A stretch of 64,000 nucleotides of DNA from Salminus brasiliensis (taxonomy: Eukaryota; Chordata; Actinopteri; Characiformes; Bryconidae), in contig NC_132887.1 in the NCBI RefSeq assembly GCF_030463535.1, positions 21,904,943 through 21,968,942 on the forward strand, read 5' to 3'. The stretch's first letter is position 1. Each line of letters starts with the position of its first letter. Below the pieces are notes generated by a model, which saw nothing but the letters and a program-made list of their open reading frames with translations, had not been told where the DNA came from and made no database searches. Position numbers and translations under genes: made by a program. Positions 44,842 to 55,348 of this stretch are shown piece after piece.

Positions 44842-47800
44842 ATGGATTTACAGCAGCGATCAAAAGGCAGTATGGAACAGTACCACTCTCGCAGAAGGAA
44901 ACAGATTTACACACAGTTTCTCCAAAATGCCTCTGAGGGCCTGTCCTTTTCTCAAGATGTCATGTGGGAGATGGGGGCAGATGGCATTTCATACAGCAAG
45001 GCTGACTTCAGTTGGCTTTTCCAAGTTTCCGGGTCTTTGGCACCAGGTACCAGATTAAAAATCAGAAAGAAAGCAGGAACAAAAGCATTACCATGGCACA
45101 CTGATCCCAAAGCCAAGGAGAAAAAGAGAGACTTGGCGGTCCTTCCACCATTAGAGACCATACACTGTAACTCACTGACAAGCAGGGACTCATTTATGAT
45201 TCCTGGTCACAAAGTTGGAATACTGGACTCTTTTAAAAGGACAGGGTTCAAAAGGGCCTCAACTGTGTGCAGTTACCTCAAAGAGGATCAGGAAGAGCTG
45301 GGCAGGAACAACAAGTGGGATGAGGATGTGCTGAAGAAACTCTCCAAAACCACTGCCCAGTGGATTGTCAGTCAGCAGATCCCCAGAGAGTGCCACTGCA
45401 AGGCAGGCCTGCAGTCACTGCTAAAGGATCAGTATGGTTCAGCAAGTGCCACAGACCTGGTAACTGACGAGCCCATGTGTGAGGAGGACTTCAGTGGGTT
45501 CTATGATGCACCCAAACCCAGCACTGAGCCCCAATCCCTGCACAGAAGCAAGTCTGAGACACAGTTACCACTTCATTACAGGTGAGTGAAATACAGCTTT
45601 ATTCAGTTGTTTATTCCTTTATGCCTTCACAATTTGACCCTTGTCAGAGATGCTCAGATCCTTACACTTCCAATGTCCTGCTTCCAACACATGACTTTCA
45701 ATAAGTGATTGTTTACTAATATGCCTAATATGTATGCCCTACCCCACCCTTTAACAGGTGCCATGTAAGCTAATCAGTGTTTTTCCACTTTATCTGTCAG
45801 TGGTTTTAATGTTATGGCTGATCAGTTTACATATCCTCTCTAAACGCAACTACAATAATGGTTTATTGTATTGTTAATTGGATTGTGACTTGCTAAAATT
45901 GATTATTAGATATAGAGTCAGCCCAGTATTAGGTGTACACTGTGAATGCCTGTGTGTATCACTCGGTCTGCAGAGATGAGAAAATTGGGTTCAACCAGAC
46001 AGCAACGGCTGTGACTGTTAAACAGATGGAGCCCCCGAAACCCCCTCGTCTGCAGGACTGCCTGAACCCCCGTGCTGGAAAATATGTTTATCACACCCAT
46101 AATGACTTTGAACAAGAACTCTACTCAGGTAAACGAAATGTAGCTCTGGCTTTCTGAAGCATGGGACTACAGCAATATGTATTTTAGATCTTAGCTTCTC
46201 ACTGATTCCACTGATGGACATCCATGAGCAACAGTGGAAGACACTGATAGATAATCATCAGGGAAAACGTTAAGCTGTTGTGTGGCTCTCCAGGACCAGC
46301 TTGTCGATCCACCTTGAAGAAAACCCTCTGTATAAGTCCAGTGTTTTTGTGATTTTTAGGAATAGCCAAACAAGTGCATCAACAAAAGAGAAGGAACTTC
46401 GACCGCATCACCATGGACAATAACTCAGAGTACCAAAAGAACCTCCAGGAGTTGTTTCCATGTGGTCCAGAGAAGTGGACACATTCTCCAGGGGTTGGAA
46501 TGCTTGGTGCGACTGAAGGTTTGTGTTCTGGACATTTTCTCACACGCTGGAAATGCATTTATATTGAATTTCATATTTTTTCACCTTCTGCAGAGATGGG
46601 TAGGGTGGAGAAAGGGGCACGGCGATGGGTAGATCTGCCCACCAATGCTGATTATGCCTTAGAGCTGGGGCTCAGGCCTCCTGACCATAGTGGACAAGAA
46701 CCAAGAACGCACCAGCAACAGGTTCGCTACAACCCTTTGCCGGAACTCTCTTCCCTCCGCTACGCAGTGGTGGAGTGGAGGAATGCCTGGAAGCTCAGTA
46801 GGTTTCTGCACCTTTACCTTTACCTTTACACTGTACAGCATTATATTACCATTAAATCAGGATCACTTTTTTCAGTCATTTACAATAGTAATTCAGCCTT
46901 CGCATGAACAAGCTTGCCTTCTCTGAGGGAAAGAGCTTCCTCTTCCTCTTCTTTTGTAAAAGTGACATATTGTCCTTTCTCCAGACAGTGCCTGGAAAAG
47001 TGTGACTGTTGAGGGTTTAAAGAAGGCTCTCACTGACCTTCACTACCATGTGCGGGTGGCGGCTATTGCGATTTGTGCATTGCGAGCAGTAAACAGATCA
47101 CAAAAGAAGCTGGATGGAATTACAACAGGTTAGTTTGTCAGTGAAGTCAATGACCGGGGCCTATGTTCCTGAAGTTTTGATCCTAGATCAGCTCTCTGTC
47201 TCTTAGGAATCTTTATGAATACAGATTTTGGTCAAATTTACTGAATCATCTCAGTCCTAAAGCCTACAGCTAATTTGCCCCCACAACTGTAGGTGTATGA
47301 ACCATTAAAGATCCATGCAAATCTAATTATTGAGGCTTCAATTAACATAGCAACAGTTTAATTTCATCTTTCAGGAAATTAATTAGCATAGTTTTGGGCA
47401 GCTTCATTTTACACTGACATGAATATAAAGTGTAACATGTCTGATGTAACTTAACTACACTATAGTACACATAACACTTATGTACAATAATGGCATACAA
47501 TCACTCTTTCCAATCCTTAAAAGTGACATAGCGTTTACCTGTCTTAATAATAATTGACTTGTCAATTTGGAAAAAAAAAGTTAAGTTACTACTACTAAAT
47601 GGGTTTATTTTATTTTATTTATTCCACATAAATATTTGTGTCTATTTGTGAATATTTGGTTAGCTCAGTATGGTCAGGGATTGGAGGAGGCACCAGTCCC
47701 TCCAGACCTGCAGCCCATTCTCCTCTCTACTCTGAGTGACCCAGTGAAGAGAGTTCAGATGGCAGCTGCTGTGTGCCAGTATGCCATGGGTACACCCAAT

Positions 47801-48736
47801 GCCAGTGCACGGGAAATACTGCAAAATGCACTACACCAAGGTGAGTGTGGAGCCTGGTCAGATGCTTATTAGAAGAAAACAAAGGTTGTATACTGTTGCA
47901 TTTGTTCGCCTGTAATGAACAGTTAAAGAAATGTTATGTTTGACCCCCTGGTGATGCTCCAGCTATCTGTAGCCAGGAGTTCAGGGAGTAGGATAACTGG
48001 ATAGCAGAATAGCAGTTCAAAAAGATGTGCTCGCTGATTTCACGCGCCACTCTTCCATATATACAAAATGTCTGTTACTATGAATATTATAGTTACATAA
48101 ATAGAACTGTAAGATAAACTCCAAAAGTTAAAAATAAAACATTTTAGTTTTTTCCAAGATATTTTACCTTGATTAGCTTAGGGCTATGCCTTGCCAATGG
48201 CTTGTTCACAACCATCAAAATTAGAACTCTTTGGCTGCAATGAGCTAAAGTATTCTTAGAGTGAAAAAAATATGCAGAATTTCATGAAAAGAACACCTCT
48301 TTAACTGTTAAGCACTGGGATGGGGATCATGCTTTGGGCTTGCGTGGCAGCCAGTGGCACTAGAAACAGTTTCCTGGAAGAGGAAAGAACAGATACAATA
48401 AAGTACAAAGTACAAAAAGCGCAAGCTGAAGTTTTTTACATTTACCTCACAGTCCCCCAACCTAAACATCATTAAAAATATCTGGCTAGAATTTAAAAGA
48501 GCAGTGCATGCAAGACAACCCAACATCTTACAGAACTAGAAGCCACTCACGTGCAAGAATGGCTCCCAAACCAAGCTGTTGTACTTGAAAAGGGGGTGTT
48601 ACTAAGTACTTACCATGCAGGGTGTCTAAACTTTAGCTTTAAACACTTTACCTTTATTCATTATTTTTGAAAAAGTGAAAGCAGAAAGTAATCTTGCTTA
48701 AAATATAAAATAACTATTTTAATCACTTATTAAACA

Positions 48737-48775
<39 letters not shown>

Positions 48776-51301
48776 CACATATACACACACACACACACAC
48801 ACAATTGTTCTCCTTGATAAATAATGAGATCCATTTGTGTGGCCTTACAGATTCTTCAGGAACGGGGGCAGACAGCTGGGTTGCAGCACAGTGTCTAGCT
48901 GTGGAGGGTGAGGCCAGTCGGACTGTTGTAGAAAGACTACTCACCCAGCTCTTCCTCAGCAAGGCACCATCAGACAGAGATCAAGCGGCCACCCTGCTAG
49001 CCAGCATTAGTACCAAAACTGTAAGTTACTTTGTGTCTTTTGTAGAAATTCTGTGATAAACAAGTGATTGTTTCAATACTGCCTCAAATCAAAAGAATAA
49101 ATGTTTGAAACTATACCAGAGATATGTCCCTCATCCACTTCCATAGGTCACCAAGACCAGTCCAGACCAAGCCTTTTCTTTCTTTTCTTTTCTTTTATTA
49201 TTTTTTTTCGCAAAACACCTTAATGTCTAACATTACACATTACAAGTGTAGACACTCATTATTTTATACTACATTTTTTTTTTGCACTACTGTTCAAAAT
49301 ATTAGGTCCATGAGGAACGTTTGGAGGTTCTTATGGTGCTAACCTTTCTTAAAGGTTCCACAAAGCACTATGAGAGGTTCCTCCACAAAATGAAGAACTT
49401 CCGAAAGTTCCACAAGGATCTTAAACTTTTAACGGTGTAGTCTTTAAATCGTGATTATGACCATATTCTTTTACGCAAACATGCTCTAACATTATGGTGC
49501 CTAAATGTACTGTACTTCTCTCTATTCACTTCTCCTTTTCTCCATGCTTACATTGTTGGTTACCATTCAAACTTAAGATAAACTAAGTTGGACTAATCTC
49601 CTTAGACTCTAGTGCGCTCTCGTTTGGCAGAGGAGTTGAACTGCGCTAACTGGAGAACCAGAGTGATGGCCTGCAACACCATCTCACGGCTCAAGTGCCC
49701 AACAAACAAGGTTCTTCAACTCACACCAGTGCAACACTAATCCTGAATGCTCAACTAATAACTGGACTTATATCTAGTAGATAACAGCTTAACATCATTA
49801 GATTAATGATGACTGTTGCTTTTATCCAGGACCTTGTCAACAAGTTGATGCACCTGATGTGGAATGACTGGAGTGGTGTGGTGCGTCAAGCAGCAGCACA
49901 AGCTCTGGGCAAACTGGACATGGGCAGCGGCGTTCATGATGAGCTGATGTACTGGACTCCTCTGGACAGATAAGAACAAGCCTGCCTGTACCTTAAACGC
50001 TTAAATGTGTCATTCTTTTGGCAGAGTCAAACTGGAAGAGGGTCCAACTTCTTGGCGAGTAGGGGCACTGGCTCTTCTTGGGCAGCTGAAGATAATGACT
50101 GCAAAGATGCTGCCTGCTTTCCTGCGCTGTATGAACGATGACTTTGTGGTCGTACGTAAACAGGCCTGCCTGACTGCTGCCTCCCTCATGCTGAAAGATG
50201 AGATGGTACGGACTGATCCGGGTATCTGGGCTTGTCACTATTTGAGTAGCAACACTGATGGAGGCCAACTAAACGAAGCAAACAAGTTCAATAAAACCAG
50301 ATGTTACTGACGAGAGTACACAAAGTAACCAAATCTGAACATTCTCACTGACATTCTCACTTTTTTATTTCAGATCATGGATCAGCTCACTGAGTTAATG
50401 CAGAACGATACATCTTGTGATGTAAAGGTGGCAGCAATCAACGGTGAGATTCGGTAGAGGTAGCAATAGATTCTTCAAAAACTTTCAAAAACTTCATACA
50501 GATTTGGATGATCCAAAAACGCCCCTGGAATTGAGCTAGTGTTAAAAGTGACCAGCTTGCTTTTTCCTAAATTGTTTGTAACCTTGGCAGATTTTTTTCA
50601 ATGAACCATTCCTCAAAGTCTTAACTTTTTGTGGCTTTTGCGCAGCTTTAGGGAAAATTGGGTGTCTGACACCCATGCTTGAGGAGCTCTTGCTGTGGGC
50701 ACTTCACCATGAGGAAGATCCCCAAGTGCGCATTGCTGCCTGTGAGGCTGTGAGGATTTTAGGGGTGAAAGGTCCAGCCCTACAGCATCTCCTGCAGGAG
50801 CGTTTTATCCTAGAACCCAACCCCCAGGTTCACAGGTCTGAGCTGATTTGGGATAGAACTTTGCGGGAATTTTAAAATGTACTAGGGAGAAAAATCTTGT
50901 AATGTTAATACAAATAACACAATTCTATCTGTATTTCATTTCTTGTCACCAAGGCACATTGTGAAACTGATAGAAAGCTACGGCTACAGTCTGGAAGGAG
51001 ATGAAGGAATAGTTCATAGGATAACAGAACAGGTGAGTTTGCTAGAAATGTTTGACTTCATTTGCTCATGTATAAGGTTTCTTGTGGAGGTTTTTAAGAT
51101 TTATGTTCCTCTTACACTGCTGGTCTGCAGGTACAGGAGCTCTGCTCAAAGAACATCATTATTGAGAAAGTGCTGCTACTGGAGGAGCTGGCACAACTAC
51201 AGCAGCATCAGAAGAAGCTACAGCGAAAAGAAAGGCGGTCAGCAGCTTCAGTCATGTCTTCTACTGCTACAGAAAAATATCTAAGGTGTAAAAACCCATG
51301 A
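44842..51301 (+). CDS. heatr4: HEATR4, HEAT repeat-containing protein 4 (14 coding exons)
   Basis: Exons: 44842-45581, 45974-46128, 46360-46518, 46594-46797, 46985-47128, 47664-47840, 48851-49020, 49606-49710, 49830-49948, 50025-50205, 50374-50443, 50646-50835, 50954-51032, 51131-51301. Phases agree throughout and give about 887 aa, somewhat shorter than I recall for human. The first 740-nt exon encodes a basic, low-complexity N-terminal region. HEAT-type helical pairs run from roughly residue 420 to 830. Examples are LKKALTDLHYHVRVAAIAIC, LSDPVKRVQMAAAVCQYAMG, WSGVVRQAAAQALGKL, SWRVGALALLGQLKIM and EEDPQVRIAACEAVRILGVK. The tail is a coiled-coil-like Glu/Lys/Gln-rich segment. HEAT arrays are protein-binding scaffolds, and I know of no established enzymatic role. 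The exon ending 49710 uses a weak donor (GTTCTT), and the exon ending 49948 uses GTACTG. The last exon could instead splice at CTAAG/GTGTAA, changing the C-terminus. A second in-frame ATG stands at 44872. Confidence 0.88.
45643..45835 (-). mobile_element. Terminal fragment of the Tc1-like family seen at 13552-13929
   Basis: It ends with the same terminal sequence as 13907-13929 ('gttttaatgttatggctgat' at about 45804-45823). It also retains the part missing from that copy: 'gatgctcagatccttacact', 'cctgcttccaacacatgact' and 'accctttaacaggtgccatg'. The transposase portion is absent. It is in heatr4 intron 1. Confidence 0.8.
48285..48630 (+). mobile_element. Degenerate Tc1/mariner transposase fragment in a heatr4 intron
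   Basis: Blocks include 'gcactgggatggggatcatg' followed by 'ggcagccagtggcactagaa', the remnant of the DDE-region GGGS/W-rich stretch. Next come 'aacctaaacatcattaaaaa' with 'tctggctagaatttaaaaga' (compare the PDLNxIENLW motif of Tc1 transposases). Stops and frameshifts abound. A related copy is at 56336-57060. Confidence 0.65.
48738..48803. repeat. Compound (TA)n/(CA)n microsatellite
   Basis: About 16 TA units (48738-48769), a short imperfect spacer, then about 10 CA units to 48803. It lies in the heatr4 intron only some 45 bp before the splice acceptor of the exon starting 48851. Length changes here could touch the branch point or polypyrimidine region. Confidence 0.93.
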
Positions 51302-51706
51302 AAGTTTTTAGTAAATTACTATATTCAGTCCAGATTTATTGTTTTAATGGTTTTATTTTCAATACTGCAGCACTAAAACACTTGTCAACATCAACAGACG
51401 GTCCCCAAGTTACCAAGTCTCTGCAAAGTATTTAGCATGTTGGATTAATGGTAAAAGGTGCATTTAAAGTTAGATGCTTTCTCGGATAAAAGTGGGAAAT
51501 ATTTGTGTTAGAAAGAACTAAACAAAGCAGAAGAATAAAGGAAAAAGCTGAAATATTTACAAAAACTTTACAAATTCTGAGATTATATTGAAAATGCTTT
51601 TTTTAGCTTGAATCTGGTATTTGTACAGGAATCTTCCAGCCCACCAAACGAGGCCCACAAGCTAACACTAATTATACAGCTCTCTTCAAAAGTGTGACAG
51701 ATTGTG

Positions 51707-51712
51707 AATAAA
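51707..51712 (+). terminator. Candidate heatr4 poly(A) signal
   Basis: AATAAA, 406 nt after the heatr4 stop; another AATAAA lies at 51534-51539. The 51707 hexamer is only 21 bp from the minus-strand signal of haus2, so 3' ends of the two genes would meet or overlap. Confidence 0.5.
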
Positions 51713-51732
51713 GCCATGATTACAGAAACACT

Positions 51733-51738
51733 TTTATT
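51733..51738 (-). terminator. Candidate haus2 poly(A) signal
   Basis: TTTATT on the plus strand, that is AATAAA on the minus strand, 118 nt past the haus2 stop codon. It is well placed for a short 3' UTR and faces the heatr4 signal at 51707-51712. Confidence 0.6.
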
Positions 51739-51855
51739 CAGTTAATCAGTGTTTTGGTTTCAGTTGCTCTGTTTACGACCTCCCTGTATTGGACCAGTGA
51801 TGGTTTCTGAAATGTGTGCCGTTTTCACGTATGGTTGCAGACGTTTACCATTCTC

Positions 51856-53902
51856 TCAACTAGACGTATCTTTGATATCTTCCTTTGGTTGGCCCTGTCG
51901 CTGAAGCACTTGCTTGGTCAAACTCTCCACCTCTGTGACCTGAGCCAGGAGCTGCGTCATGGCATTGTTCTGATTAAAACAGAAAACAGAGAATTTGTCT
52001 GCAAACAACGTTAATTTTAATATGGTTCAAAACAGCATACATACATTCAATCAATGGCAAAAAAAAAAAGGGGGGGGTTAAGAAAGAAACTAGATGTATG
52101 GCTGTAAATGGAAAATGATTGTAAATTCTTATTTCAAGTCTTTTTGATCATTGACAAACAATATTCATATATGACAAAGTACATAATGATAAATAAAAAA
52201 TACTCTCTACTGTTAAAAGCGTAGAAATGGTGTTAATATGCAAGTTATTAAAAAAAAAATTTTGCTATACAGTTCCCCCTTCAGACAGCGGCAGTACTTA
52301 CCAGATTACTCAAAGATTCATCAGTGGCTGGAATTGAACGGACCATCTGTATTTTCTTCTCCAAGTTCTCGATGAACTCCACCATCATTCCCATTAGCTC
52401 GACCACATACCTGCAGATAAATGCAGCGTGTTTATCAAAGCACATATTCTCTGACTGAGGATCAGTGACAGTTGCAAAAAAGAAAAAAAAACAAATCATA
52501 TATTTTCCTAGAAACTTCATAGAAACAAAAGAACAAACACTCTTCATGAGAACAATTTTATTTCCATGTATCAAACACAGTATACAGTGTCAAAAACGCT
52601 GACCTGTGAAGATCAACCTGTACTGGCAGGTTCTGCTGACAAAGAGGTTTCATTAGCCTTTGCCGCAAACTTGTCTGTTCTCTCAAGACGTCCTGAAGGT
52701 GTGACGTAAACTGCTGTAATGACGCAAACCGCTGGCCTATAAAAACAAAAAATGGCAGGTAAAAAAATACATAACATTTCCTGAAGGTCTCAGTGATTAC
52801 ACTTTTGTTAGATTTGTGAAAGGTAGAAACTTAAACTTATTACTACGAGACAGAATTTAAAATGGGCTTTTGTCACATGTCCATTTTGATGTTGCAACTT
52901 TAAGGAGGTTGAAAATGGAGACATGGTGTATAAGGTTTTATATAAACCTGTTCAAGCTGTTCAGTTGCCGTATTTCACTATTCTGTCATTTCACATTTAA
53001 TTGGTTTTGAAAACAGGTCTTAATTAATGATGTTTTACATATTGTAGAAAAAAAACCTTGTTAATGTGAATCTGGCAGTTGTTCTTTACATTTACATTTA
53101 CGGCATTTAGCAGACGCTCTTATCCAGAGCGACTTACAAGGTAACGCGTATTACAGAGGCGGGCCAATGTAGTGTTAGGAGTCTTGCCCAGGGACTCTTA
53201 TTGGTGTAGCACAGGATAGTCACCCAGACTGAGAATCGAACCCTGGGCTCCCACATGGTGTAATAGCTCACTAGCTGCTAGTGGTTTTATCTGTTGTGCC
53301 ACACCAACCACAATTTTATATTGTATCGACATTTCATGATGAACTGACCAACAGAAATGCTCCCTAAAATCTTTTTACTTTCTTTCCATTGAAAGTTAAG
53401 ATGTTTTCCTCCATCTCCTGTAAAGTTGCCATTTTGAAGATAGATTTTTGTGGCTGACATCATTAAGAGTGGAAAGGAGAATTGACCTCTATCCAGACTA
53501 TATGATCAGTTAAAATCCATACACTTAGAGACAGTGTGTAGCACCTACTGAGATAGTAATGATGAGTCACATCTGCAGTGTTTTTCTCCAGTGTTAGCAG
53601 CTCCAAATCCAAACTCACCTGAAAACACAAACACACAGTCATTATGAGTCATTTTAGAAGAACCCAGTTATACCTGGTGTCGAAACTGGACACTATGTTG
53701 GGTCTAATGTCTTCCAACCTGGTCAATCTCATGCTTCATCCTGTTGAGCTGCTCAGCTTCAAGCAGGCGAGGGGAAAACACCTCTGGTTCTCGTGGTACT
53801 GCGTCGAGCTCCTTCTGTGAGGGGAACAGATGATGGTCAAACCTCTTAATCTGGTAATCGATCACATAAAAATGGTGTTTTGCCTCGGCTCACCTGGGAC
53901 AT
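51856..53902 (-). CDS. haus2: HAUS2, augmin complex subunit 2 (six coding exons)
   Basis: HAUS2 is part of the eight-subunit augmin complex, which recruits gamma-tubulin to spindle microtubules for branched nucleation. Exons in transcript order: 53894-53902 (9 nt, M-S-Q), 53719-53814, 53549-53618, 52604-52736, 52302-52410, 51856-51969. They are phase-consistent and total 531 nt, or 176 aa. Signature segments are LEKNTADVTHHYYLSQRF, LREQTSLRQRLMKPLCQQNL and LHRYVVELMGMMVEFIENLE, which line up with human HAUS2. Most of the protein is predicted coiled coil. It is about 60 residues shorter than human, with the N-terminal part missing; either the fish protein is short or an upstream exon was not found. 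An out-of-frame ATG lies 19 nt upstream of the start. It is convergent with heatr4, with 554 bp between the stop codons. Confidence 0.93.
53094..53312 (-). mobile_element. tRNA-headed SINE with V-SINE-type tail, minus orientation
   Basis: On the minus strand it starts with a tRNA-like head: A-box-like TGGCACAACAG at 53291-53301 and B box GGTTCGATTCT at 53232-53242. It ends with GTCGCTCTGGATAAGAGCGT and 'ctgctaaatgccgtaaatgt', the strongly conserved tail found throughout fish genomes. It sits in the haus2 intron between the 133-nt and 70-nt exons. Family naming is from memory. Confidence 0.85.
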
Positions 53903-55348
53903 CGTGCCAGAGTGAACACATCTCGACAGGACCTTTGCTGCTGGCGTCACTGAGTAAGGATTGGGGTCCCACATATTCACGAAGATACGAGGGGGACTTT
54001 ACGTGCCTTTTAATGTGAAGGTAAAACAGGACCGAGGACGAATTAGTGAACTGCACGATCTGACCGAAGCAAAGTTAGCTAGCTAGCACTACCTTAAAGC
54101 CAGTTAGCTACAGTTATTAAAAAACATAAGAGCTCACCAGCTAGTTGACGTAGTGCTAACTTAGCTAGCTAGCTATAGCAATACCTGACCGACAACAGCA
54201 CAACACCACTGTAGCAAAAGTGCTGCTAACTTTAAATCCGAGGTGTAATTCAAAAACCTACTTGAAATCTTTATCTTTAGCTAAATATTTTAAATATCAC
54301 GACTAAACTCGATCAGCAGTGAGGATTTAGCATTCCGCTAATTTCTTGCTGGCTGATGTTTGAACGGCCCGCCTCACTGTTCACACTAGCTGGGAATGAT
54401 CCAATGTACTGATCCGACTCTTTCGAATCGAACGCCTGATTCAATGATTCAGTTTCGTGATAGAGATCGGATAACTTTCTAAAAAAAACAGTGAGTTATT
54501 GTTTTAAAGGTATAGTTTTACAGTACAACAAAACACAGTTTGTCACTTTGCTCTGTGGTGCATAAAAAGTACAAAGGACAGTAGACAACATTTTCAAAAA
54601 AAAAAAAAAATGCATACACAGTAAATACAACAGACAATAGACAATGTGTTATAGTGTGGTATTTTTTTACTGTTCATATATTTGGTGTAATTATAAAGAT
54701 TATTGTTAAATGTGTATTAGTCGTGTTCGCAAATTACAGGACAAAACATTAGCTAGCTACAAAAACCTCGATTCTGCTCTTGTGAATCGGTTCGGCTGAG
54801 TCGGTGCCGAGTGCGCTCAGTTTCATTGTTGAACTTGATGCGTTCTAGTTCATAAATGCTACCATAAGTAGCTCTGTAAACACGCAGACATTGGTGCGTA
54901 ATATTCATATAGTCTAATGTTAATATGATCTAACATTAAACTGCGCAAAAACGGAGATTATAGATAACGTTGTTGTTATTATGAAAAGTTGTCAGATTAT
55001 CATATTAAATACTAAAAACTGACTGGGCTGTTTCTCGAAAGCATCTGAACACAAATCTGATTCCCAAATGATCTAACGAGCATCCAAGTGGACATCCTAC
55101 TAGGATTTTAGGTCTAAGATGATTTACTGAAAGTGGGTCTTGGTAAGCTGGAGAAAGTGCGGTGGTGGCGCTGATATTAGGTGTTGTACGGTAGCTAAAC
55201 AGGTCAAACAATGACAACACAGTCCCGATAGGAAGGGAATCACAGATGTCAAGACGGAATCCACGGCGGTTTCCTTCACAAATGTAGGCTCCGGCAGGGC
55301 TGTAAAACTGACCGATTTGCAGCGTTTACTAAAGTGTGTAGCCCGAGG
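53903..55348. other. Bidirectional spacer between haus2 and adprs
   Basis: The two genes point away from each other, so this roughly 1.45 kb should hold both promoters. It has AGCTAGCTAGC repeats (about 54075-54175), an A run at 54596-54610, and mixed AT-rich DNA. A slightly GC-richer patch lies next to the adprs start (about 55255-55350). No TATA box in a convincing position was found and no further gene is supported. Confidence 0.5.
53919..53921 (-). promoter_or_regulatory. Upstream ATG overlapping the haus2 start
   Basis: On the minus strand an ATG at 53921-53919 precedes the haus2 start in another frame. Through the first splice it gives a 24-codon frame that stops inside the 96-nt exon. 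It has G at -3, against A at -3 for the main ATG. It could reduce initiation at the main start if the transcript begins upstream of it. Confidence 0.45.
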
